A DNA stretch of 25,962 nt from assembly GCA_002083555.1 (NCBI GenBank), contig MSXN01000027.1, forward strand, positions 1 to 25,962, given 5' to 3'. This document shows, one piece after another, positions 1-6,368 of the stretch. Source of the stretch: Nitrospira sp. ST-bin5. GTDB lineage: Bacteria; Nitrospirota; Nitrospiria; Nitrospirales; Nitrospiraceae. The position numbers and the translations under genes were made by a program. Each line of letters opens with the position of its first letter. The stretch's first letter is position 1. The notes beneath the pieces are model-generated. The model ran no database searches. It was not told where the DNA came from and saw only the letters and a program-made list of their open reading frames with translations.

Positions 1-16
1 TACCGTTGCGGGGAGC

Positions 17-304
17 TTACGGCCATCCACCACCACCGGGAGAAAGAAAGTCATTCTGCGGATCGGTGATAAAGAGGGCGGTGTGCCTGAGATCGAGGTG
101 TTGCTTCCGTACCGGCATAAAGGGCTGCTGATAGACATATCCCTCTGGTGTAATTCCAGACGGTGTAACGAGTAGACTCGCAGAATCTTTTGTGGCCCCT
201 ACAGCTGTGTTATCACCTGCAATAACCGAATGTGCGGCCAGTGCCGATGCAGCAACACCGGTCCATGTCAGAAACGTACGACGGGAAACATCAGTTTTAT
301 ACAT
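17..304 (-). pseudogene. N-terminal part of a Tat-exported isochorismatase-like hydrolase, frame broken
   Basis: The product starts with a Tat-type signal (SRRTFLTWTG followed by a hydrophobic Ala-rich stretch) and then has the strand and acid motif typical of isochorismatase-family cysteine hydrolases (TALFITDPQNDFLSPGG). An AAGGA Shine-Dalgarno sequence precedes the ATG. The frame then meets TAA at 17-19 after only 95 codons, although the family is usually about 200 residues and its catalytic Lys and Cys would lie further on. In the next frame the edge sequence reads VVVDGRKLPATV, which looks protein-like. A frameshift in the GGT repeat, a fusion to other coding DNA or a sequence error would each explain this. 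The window ends 16 bases later, so the rest cannot be seen. Confidence 0.5.
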
Positions 305-791
305 GTTGTCATCCTTTTCTATTCAATACGTCCACAAATACCGATTCGCTCAGGCAATCCGACAATTATTTGCCTCCTCTCCAGTGGAATACCCACTTGC
401 CTATTCTATTCCTCCTTCCGTGCGACGAGTGCCTACCTCAATAATCTTGTGCGTGGCCTTCGTGCGTGCTCTTCGGTTTGCAGTTATTTAAAGTCCGTTG
501 CTTGATATCTGTCTGTGGAAGTAATTCTCTTTACTATCTGGAAATAAACAGTGTTGACTTGCCTCCGCCCCTGTCTCGCTTACCACGTTATGAATTCGAT
601 GATCGGCTTACAGTAACAGACGATCTTGATCAGCTTCTGCAAGATCTTCACGCGATCACGAGCCGAATGCTTCGTCGCCACATCTAGCGTCTTTCGTTCT
701 TTTGGATCTGGCGGGACCCGCTCCATCGCTAACCGTACACAGCGCCCCAGCTACATTGACATGCGGCAAACCTTCCTCATACATTAACGGC
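305..791. other. Intergenic stretch without a supported gene
   Basis: I see no convincing gene here. Base composition is more AT-rich than in the B12 block. The short open frames on the plus strand have no clear ribosome binding site and no recognisable domain. The promoter of the leftward Tat-signal gene must lie here, but I cannot place it with confidence. Confidence 0.4.
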
Positions 792-1130
792 ATGCCATTT
801 CAGAGCCTCTCGAAAGCCATGGTCCTGTCAGTGTGGGGACTGCTGATTGTTTTGTCTCTGCTTGGCGGGGTGGCATTTGTCGAGCAAGTAGGCCTACTCG
901 TTGAAAGTAGTATCAACGATGAGGGTGCCCTGACCGAACTTGGCTGTGCGGTGAAACCTGGAACCGAAGCCGCCCAGATCGGCCACTCAATGGCAGTCTG
1001 CCCCCTGACGACTCTCGATGATGCTTCGCCCAGTCGTGGTTCCGCAACAGCTCCCGAGCCAGCCTTCTGTCAACGGATAGTACCCGCGCAGAGAAATCTT
1101 TTCATCCTCCATTCCAACTACCGAATTTGA
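792..1130 (+). CDS. Possible small membrane protein, unrecognised
   Basis: A 112-codon frame that I would start at the ATG at 792; the frame itself stays open back to 702. It has one clear hydrophobic segment (about residues 8-30, containing VLSVWGLLIVLSLLGGVAF), followed by a polar tail with several Cys residues. This fits a single-pass membrane or secreted protein. There is no strong ribosome binding site before either start and no domain I recognise. The second half has a random-like composition, so this could be a decayed or spurious frame. Confidence 0.3.
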   Translation: MPFQSLSKAMVLSVWGLLIVLSLLGGVAFVEQVGLLVESSINDEGALTELGCAVKPGTEAAQIGHSMAVCPLTTLDDASPSRGSATAPEPAFCQRIVPAQRNLFILHSNYRI

Positions 1131-1275
1131 TTCTTCCGCTGCCTGCTGCCTGGCCTCTCGTTGGGCCATGCGCGCGTCGGCACAGTCTCGTTCTCTCTTC
1201 CCTTTCGACTCATTCATAACCTCTAGCTGGAGCAGTTAGACGCTCTGGTTTGATTCCTATTTCCAGAGGAGAATC

Positions 1276-2124
1276 ATGCATCGATTGACCTACGATTGCA
1301 GGTGCGTGTTGGTGCCGGCGCTGGCACTGACGTTTTTGGCCTCTTCAGGCTGCGGTGTGCTGTGGTCACGAACAGTTCCTATGCCACCCGAACCGTTAAA
1401 GGTACTGGTGGCACAAGTCACATTGAAAGCCCCAGTGACCTCGCCTACGGATCTTCATTCGTTCAATGATGCGCCCCCTCCAGAGATCCAACCGATGCTT
1501 CTGGCACAACTCATTGATGAGGTCCAGGTGCATGCGCAACGAGCATTCATCGAGGAGCTCTCGCGGCAACAGGCCTTTCAACCGGTCCCATTTCAGGAGG
1601 CACGTCTCATGCTGAGTGATATGCCGTTCACCGGAGAAGAACTTAGCGAAGCTGCACTGGCTATCTTGGGAGATCGGGTTGGAGCAGATATCGTGGTGCC
1701 AGGTCGTATTTTGGACTATGGAGCAATTCAATGGCAGTACTGGGTGTCGGGATTAGCGCTCTCGATGCTGACCGAAACGTTGGTTGTGGGAGCAGCAACA
1801 GGATTTAATCCTGCGATCATGGCGGCCACGGCAGCCAGTGAATTGGTCACAGACCTGCCGTTCTGGTGGGGAGGGGCCTATGTGGGGGGGTGGGCATTTC
1901 GCCCGGTGCGGATCAAGGCAGAGGCCATTCAGATCACCGGATGCCAGAAGCGAATTTGGACGGAGCAGGAACTCGTCTTTCTCGTCCCTGGCAAAACGCT
2001 CGCAAAGTATCCGCCCGAGGAGCGGCAACGAAAGGAAGTCCAATTGGAGGTCAATCTGCAGCATGCCCTCACCAACCTCGCGGACGCAGCAGGCCGGGAA
2101 CTGAGACTCCAACCGTGCACATAA
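1276..2124 (+). CDS. Putative outer-membrane lipoprotein, unknown function
   Basis: A 282-aa product with a good GAGGAGA ribosome binding site just before the ATG. The N-terminus is a hydrophobic signal followed by a lipobox-like LASSGCG. Cys26 would be the lipidated residue, although Ser at the -3 position is unusual. After the signal there is an alpha/beta stretch (LKVLVAQVTL), a region resembling the TolB/GNA1162-like lipoproteins that act at the periplasmic face (GDRVGADIVVPGRILDYG), and a hydrophobic Gly/Ala-rich middle (about residues 160-205) that could contact membrane. It is transcribed towards the B12 block, alone on its strand, so context gives no role. The family link is tentative. 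Confidence 0.7.
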   Translation: MHRLTYDCRCVLVPALALTFLASSGCGVLWSRTVPMPPEPLKVLVAQVTLKAPVTSPTDLHSFNDAPPPEIQPMLLAQLIDEVQVHAQRAFIEELSRQQAFQPVPFQEARLMLSDMPFTGEELSEAALAILGDRVGADIVVPGRILDYGAIQWQYWVSGLALSMLTETLVVGAATGFNPAIMAATAASELVTDLPFWWGGAYVGGWAFRPVRIKAEAIQITGCQKRIWTEQELVFLVPGKTLAKYPPEERQRKEVQLEVNLQHALTNLADAAGRELRLQPCT

Positions 2125-2157
2125 GGCCAACGTCTTTTGAACAACGTCTTTGCCTAG

Positions 2158-2343
2158 GGTGAACACGACAACAACGGCTTGCAGGAGGGCGGTCAGGAGT
2201 AATCCAACCATCGACCATTTAACCGCCCAAATCCCTTTCTCTGTCGTCAGAAGGGTTGAATCGATGGCACCGTGGGAATGATCGTGGTTATGGATACCCG
2301 TATCCGCTTCTGTGTGCCCGTGGTGATGACCACTGACATGCAT
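2158..2343 (-). pseudogene. N-terminal remnant of a CDF-family cation efflux transporter
   Basis: From the ATG at 2343 the frame reads a His-rich N-terminus (HNHDHSHG), then a linker and the first membrane helix (VKWSMVGLLLTALLQAVVVV), as in cation diffusion facilitators of the CzcD/ZitB type. The family-like sequence stops after about 62 residues. The frame continues antisense through the 3' part of the lipoprotein gene without CDF features. A complete CDF is about 300 residues with six helices, so nearly all the transporter, including its metal sites, is gone. The break lies about 30 bases from the end of the lipoprotein gene, which suggests a past deletion or rearrangement joined the two. 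Confidence 0.65.
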
Positions 2344-2460
2344 CTCATGTCAGTCGGGTGTGTGCCAACTCACTCTCGCTACTCGTTTCATGAATATGAT
2401 CATGTGGTCTGTGGAGCTCTACAAGTATATTTAACGCGGAGCCAACGCGATAGCGCTCTA

Positions 2461-2548
2461 ACCCAAAACCCAAAAACTGGGCCACGCAAAACGTGAAGCA
2501 CGGACGCGTATCTCGCGTGGCCGGTGGTCTACTGTTCCGGTTTTAGGT
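2461..2548. repeat. Palindromic element, copy A
   Basis: An imperfect 88-base palindrome in three nested parts: outer arms ACCCAAAACC / GGTTTTAGGT (9 of 10 pairs), a middle stem GGCCACGC (2480-2487) / GCGTGGCC (2515-2522) and a short inner stem ACGTG / CGCGT. It begins 35 bases beyond the stop of the leftward TonB receptor gene, so it may also act as a terminator or mRNA-stabilising hairpin. A related copy lies at 24983-25066 in the same orientation. Confidence 0.65.
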
Positions 2549-2582
2549 CTCGTGACCGCCCGCACCAAACGCCAACGCTGAT

Positions 2583-4634
2583 TCAATAATGCCATGCAAT
2601 ACCTGCGGACACGGTCCGTGGCCCTCCCGGTGTAAATTGGATCCCATTCACTGGTGCTGCATCCGTGGCGAGCTTGGTTTCATAGGCTAATTGCGTCTGC
2701 CGCCACGAGGCATCCAGCAAGTTTTGAATGCTGAAAAATCCCTCCATGCGCTGCCACCAGCCCTTCGACTGCGGGCGATAGCGCGCCACAAAGTTGACGA
2801 TGGTCCAGGCCTGGGCGTTGAGGCTGCGATCTTGCGTCAGCGGCCTGGCCCCCAAATACACCATCTGCAGCGACGCGGCCAGCCCCATCGGAAGACGAGC
2901 GGTCAACTCACCGCGTCCGGTCATGGTCGGGGCCTGGGGAATGGCCTGCCCCGTTTCACGAAACTCCGCCGAGTTCAACGTCGCACTTCCGGAAAGAGAC
3001 AACCAGTCTAGCAGCTGGAAACGACTGCCGAGGTCCGTGCCATACCGGCGTGTGGCGCCGAGAATCTGTGTCGTCCCGAGGTTCCCCTGATACACCAGTT
3101 CGGAGGTCAGATCCAATAGCCAGAAAGAGGCGGAGACCTCAAGCCGGTCCCACTGCCTGGTACGGAGCCCCACTTCGTACCCTGTCGCTTTCGGAAGTGC
3201 TTGGACGCTTGAAGAACTCACCACGGCGCGCGCATCGTTACTGTGGAAGCCGGTGCCGGCATTGAGAAAGATCTCCGTGCCGGCCCAGGGACCGAGAATC
3301 ACGTTTCCCTTTGTCGTCATGATCATGGCATCGACGCTCCCGCTCGGATTTTGCGGACAGCCGGTCTGGCAGAGGTTCCGTACGTTGAACTGAAAATAAT
3401 CCGCCCTCGTGCCGCCCGTCAGCCTGGCCCATGGCGCCGGCTGAAACTCCAACCTCAGATAGGGTGAATAGGAGGCCTCGTGGATCCGGCTATCCGACGT
3501 GGTCTCCACCAGGACCCCTTGACGCTGGGTGCTCAGGCGAACATGGGCATCGTCCACGCGGGTCTGAACACCTACGGTCGCTGAGCTCTCGACATCCAGC
3601 AGCTTCCCGCTCTGGCGATAGCCCACCTCTCCACCATACACAGACCGCCGATCAGCCTGCTCAATCCCATCGCCATTCACCGGGTCGTTGAGAAAAAAAG
3701 TGAAGTCGGACACCAGCTTCAAAGCATAGTACTGAAGGTAGGTTTCGGCGAACAGGGTCCCGCCGGACGGAGTATCGTAGTGGTAGCGTATATGGCCCGT
3801 GGACCGTTGGGTTCGACCTCCCTGGTAGGGATCGATCGAGCCGAACCGAGATATGAGCCCGGACTCCACCGCACGCAGAGGGATTTCCCCCGGGCTGTTC
3901 CAGCGGCCCTGGTAGTAGGTGCCGGTGACCGTGAGTTCGGAGCGAGTGGTCGGATTCATCGTTGCTTTGGCCAATCCGTTGACCCGGAGGGCTCGATTGG
4001 GATTGACATACGGGCCATCGGTATAGAACCCTTCGAGCGCGACCAGCGAGCGGACCGTGTCTTTCGTGGGCGAAAACATCAGCAGCTGCCGCTGCGTATT
4101 GAATTGTCCGCTGGCAACCTGGACCACCCCTTCCTCGACAACATCCCGAGTCACAAAGTTGACCGCTCCAGCCGTGGCAAAATCTCCGAACTGGACCTGG
4201 TAGGGTCCTTTATAGGCATCGACGCGCTTCATCGTTTCAGGGATCAGAAAGTTCAGATCGAGATAGCCCTGACCGTGGGCATGGCTTCGGAGATTGAGCG
4301 GCATCCCGTCCAGAAACCCGGCGAGGTCGGTCCCGTGATCGGCGTCGAAACCGCGGAGCAAATAGTTATCCGGTTTGCCAGGCCCGCCGCCCGGATTGGT
4401 GGTGATGAGGCCCGGCACCATCCGAAGCACGTTCGCAGGACGATCGGACGACTGAAGTTCGATATCTTGTTCCGTGACGGTATACTGGGACACGGCTTCG
4501 AAGTGCGAGTCATGCGTCGCTCTCACTTCGACTTCCGGCAAGATGATGGCGTCATCTGGCTCTTCCGTGTGCCCCGATGAACTCCAGAACATCGCAGAGA
4601 CAAACACTATGATCCCAAGGATCTGACGAAACAC
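2583..4634 (-). CDS. TonB-dependent outer-membrane receptor under a cobalamin riboswitch
   Basis: A 683-aa product with a signal peptide (about residues 1-23), a TonB-box-like segment (IILPEVEVRATHD), a plug domain with NYLLRGFDADHGTDLAGFLDG and VDAYKGPYQVQFGDFATAG, and a long beta-barrel ending in aromatic IAWHY, as outer-membrane barrels do. A His-containing loop, LRSHAHGQGYLDL, lies in the plug. It is not a close BtuB match. The cobalamin riboswitch just upstream indicates a cobalt-chelate or corrinoid cargo, but specificity cannot be read from sequence. The start is a GTG at 4634 preceded by AAAGGGG, which sits in a hairpin (4645-4661). Its only close neighbour on the strand is the IspH-like gene, upstream across the riboswitch. 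Confidence 0.85.
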   Translation of the reverse strand: MFRQILGIIVFVSAMFWSSSGHTEEPDDAIILPEVEVRATHDSHFEAVSQYTVTEQDIELQSSDRPANVLRMVPGLITTNPGGGPGKPDNYLLRGFDADHGTDLAGFLDGMPLNLRSHAHGQGYLDLNFLIPETMKRVDAYKGPYQVQFGDFATAGAVNFVTRDVVEEGVVQVASGQFNTQRQLLMFSPTKDTVRSLVALEGFYTDGPYVNPNRALRVNGLAKATMNPTTRSELTVTGTYYQGRWNSPGEIPLRAVESGLISRFGSIDPYQGGRTQRSTGHIRYHYDTPSGGTLFAETYLQYYALKLVSDFTFFLNDPVNGDGIEQADRRSVYGGEVGYRQSGKLLDVESSATVGVQTRVDDAHVRLSTQRQGVLVETTSDSRIHEASYSPYLRLEFQPAPWARLTGGTRADYFQFNVRNLCQTGCPQNPSGSVDAMIMTTKGNVILGPWAGTEIFLNAGTGFHSNDARAVVSSSSVQALPKATGYEVGLRTRQWDRLEVSASFWLLDLTSELVYQGNLGTTQILGATRRYGTDLGSRFQLLDWLSLSGSATLNSAEFRETGQAIPQAPTMTGRGELTARLPMGLAASLQMVYLGARPLTQDRSLNAQAWTIVNFVARYRPQSKGWWQRMEGFFSIQNLLDASWRQTQLAYETKLATDAAPVNGIQFTPGGPRTVSAGIAWHY

Positions 4635-4644
4635 AATTCACGCC

Positions 4645-4661
4645 CCTTTGCTCTCGAAAGG
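4645..4661 (-). promoter_or_regulatory. Hairpin covering the ribosome binding site (riboswitch output)
   Basis: On the minus strand CCTTT pairs with AAAGG across a 7-base loop, burying the AAAGGGG ribosome binding site of the receptor gene. It lies directly after the riboswitch aptamer, and I see no U-tract terminator. Control of translation is the simplest reading. Confidence 0.45.
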
Positions 4662-4669
4662 TGTGCATA

Positions 4670-4825
4670 GAGTCTCCCAGTACCCAGGTCTCCTGACTCT
4701 CGGCTCGTCCTACTCTCTGCGCCTTCCCATCCTTGCGGACAGTGGTCGATTGCAGATTTCGTCCCCGATCACAGTTGCGGACCAGTGGCGGCTTCTACCG
4801 CGCTTCCCTTAAAGTACATGGGCTA
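4670..4825. repeat. Direct repeat, copy 1 (riboswitch duplication)
   Basis: Matches 8637-8792 at 153 of 156 positions. The first 141 bases are identical, then AAA replaces GGG, then 12 further bases are identical. The repeat coincides with the cobalamin aptamer and stops at its edges. Confidence 0.9.
4676..4822 (-). ncRNA. Cobalamin riboswitch upstream of the TonB receptor gene
   Basis: Read on the minus strand it has the expected landmarks in order: a P1 arm CCCATGTAC, AAGGGAAGCGCGGT, GCCACTG followed by CCGCAACTGTGA, CCACTGTCCG, GGGAAGGCG, the B12 box GAGTCAGGAGACCTG, and the closing P1 arm GTACTGGG. P1 pairs over 8 bases with one bulge. At about 147 bases it is on the compact side. It should bind adenosylcobalamin or another cobalamin and switch off the receptor gene when the vitamin is plentiful. 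Confidence 0.93.
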
Positions 4826-4867
4826 GAACTTACTGGATGTCGAAAACGTGTGGCCTGGTTCCTCCTT

Positions 4868-5782
4868 TTACACGGCAAGTCCGGCAAGCTGTTCTATGTG
4901 CTTTGCCACCTCATCAAGTGTCCATTGAGGGACAAGGATGCCTCCCACGACTGCGGCTTTCTTGCTCCCATCGAACCACTCCCATTGGATATCCTCTTTG
5001 GAACGAATTCGATAGGTGTGTGACTTCTGCTCAGCACACACCTCAAAGACGCTGAGGGACGACCCACTGCCGTCATCCACCACGATCACAACGTCCGCTT
5101 TCTGGGCTAACTTCACGGCCATGTTCTGTCGCAGATAGGAGTCGCTACAGACGGTCTCGATGATTTTTATTGGAATGTTCTTTTCCTCGAGTTTCCGCTT
5201 CACACGGTCGTACTCAAGCGTATTCCCGGTCACTTGACCCACAAACGCCCACTTGCGCTCCTTCTCGTTCGGCAGGGTCTCAATGTCTTCCGGTCTCTCC
5301 GCCACTACACATTGACGCCCATGTGTCTCCGCAAGTCTGTTGGCCTCCAGACAATGATGATTGCCTCGCTTGCCGAAAATAATGATGTCAAATTCATCCG
5401 TCACCAGTGTTTTTATCGTTTCGTTCAGCCTCGAGATGAACGGACACTGCCGATCATCCACGACCGCACCGTCTCGCTCCAACCGTTCCCGCACCCCTGG
5501 TCCAACACCATGAAAGCCCACGACCACCACATCGCCGGTTTGGAGACGCGAGAGATCGTGAGGGTCTAGGACCGATATTTTTGTGAGATTGGGATAGCGG
5601 CTGATGAGGGACGCGTCTTTGGTTTCAATTCTCCTCAACGTATCCCATTCGGCATTTTTGTGGGGCGTGGTGCATTGATGAACGGCAAAGGTCGATTCCC
5701 GGTCGGCGGCGATCTTGTTCATGGCCTGATAGGCCTGCTCGATCCCCACGCAAAAACCGAGTGTCGCTGTTGTGATTTCCAC
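4868..5782 (-). CDS. IspH/LytB-like [4Fe-4S] protein, divergent paralogue
   Basis: A 304-aa product with the three-lobed IspH layout. Three Cys residues sit at the spacing of the IspH cluster ligands: Cys11 (LGFCVGIEQ), Cys113 (DRQCPFISRLN) and Cys212 (ETVCSDSYLRQN). His41 and the HGVGP motif (His91) are also kept. Other active-site motifs are changed: the catalytic-Glu motif GHPEVxG reads GNHHCLEA, and the substrate-binding SxN-type motif reads GSGSSLSVFE with no Asn. True IspH makes isoprenoid precursors from HMBPP; I would not assign that reaction here. The start is a GTG at 5782 behind a strong AGGAGGG site. It follows the btuB-like and permease genes, so it is probably under the same B12 riboswitch, which suggests a redox role linked to corrinoid or cobalt uptake. 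Confidence 0.8.
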   Translation of the reverse strand: MEITTATLGFCVGIEQAYQAMNKIAADRESTFAVHQCTTPHKNAEWDTLRRIETKDASLISRYPNLTKISVLDPHDLSRLQTGDVVVVGFHGVGPGVRERLERDGAVVDDRQCPFISRLNETIKTLVTDEFDIIIFGKRGNHHCLEANRLAETHGRQCVVAERPEDIETLPNEKERKWAFVGQVTGNTLEYDRVKRKLEEKNIPIKIIETVCSDSYLRQNMAVKLAQKADVVIVVDDGSGSSLSVFEVCAEQKSHTYRIRSKEDIQWEWFDGSKKAAVVGGILVPQWTLDEVAKHIEQLAGLAV

Positions 5783-5860
5783 TGGTTCCCTCCTTTCGCT
5801 GTTGTGATGGTCACGAATTCACTGCCAGCAAGAAACGGCTTCATTGCTCATCCCGTAGGA

Positions 5861-6358
5861 TCATTTAAAAAATCGCGCAAACACCAGGTGCGCAATGCCG
5901 CCGGCGAGCGGGGGCACGAAGACACACGACAGAAATCGAAACAGGGCGAACCGGGGGCTAATCAGAGCCGATTCAAGCATGATAATACGAGCCCCCCACA
6001 TCGACCAGGCCGTCACATACGCCACCAACGTCCCTAATCCTGCCCCGGCCTGGAGAAATCCAGCCGCCATCGGAAAAACGATCATCGGGCCTCCTGGAGC
6101 CAGCACACCTGCCAGAGATCCGATCCAGACCCCTCGCCATCCTGACTCTTGGCCGATCCATTGCGTTATCTGATCCTTGGGGATGAGCGCTTGCGCAAGT
6201 TGAGAAATGCCCAGCGAGAGAATCATGAGCGGGAGCACCGTCAGGAGTAACTCCAAGCCGGCCTTCCACCCACCCACCAGCACGGCGGGGCTTCGTTGCC
6301 ATGCGATCCAGGATAAGACCGCGGCGATGAGTGCAAACGTACAGGTGATGATTGTCAT
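5861..6358 (-). CDS. Small integral membrane permease, YraQ/UPF0718-like half
   Basis: A 165-aa hydrophobic product with about five membrane segments and a Gly/Pro-rich motif, VLAPGGPMIVFPMAAGF, recalling the predicted permeases of the UPF0718 (YraQ) group. Those are about twice this length, so this is a half-size form. The ATG at 6358 follows a GGAGAGAGG site only 10 bases after the btuB-like stop, and the IspH-like gene follows after 78 bases. Position in a B12-controlled import cluster suggests inner-membrane transport of the cargo brought in by the receptor, or of cobalt. No ABC ATPase or BtuC-type permease is in the window. Confidence 0.65.
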   Translation of the reverse strand: MTIITCTFALIAAVLSWIAWQRSPAVLVGGWKAGLELLLTVLPLMILSLGISQLAQALIPKDQITQWIGQESGWRGVWIGSLAGVLAPGGPMIVFPMAAGFLQAGAGLGTLVAYVTAWSMWGARIIMLESALISPRFALFRFLSCVFVPPLAGGIAHLVFARFFK

Positions 6359-6368
6359 GTCCTCTCTC

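Noticed and set aside
466..687. 73-codon open frame on the plus strand
   Set aside because: Its second half looks mildly protein-like, but there is no ribosome binding site and no domain, and it lies in an AT-rich intergenic stretch.
987..1217. 76-codon open frame on the minus strand
   Set aside because: The charged N-terminus is suggestive, but it overlaps the possible plus-strand frame and has no further support.
3780..4580. 266-codon open frame on the plus strand
   Set aside because: Antisense to the TonB receptor gene, whose plug motifs are unambiguous.
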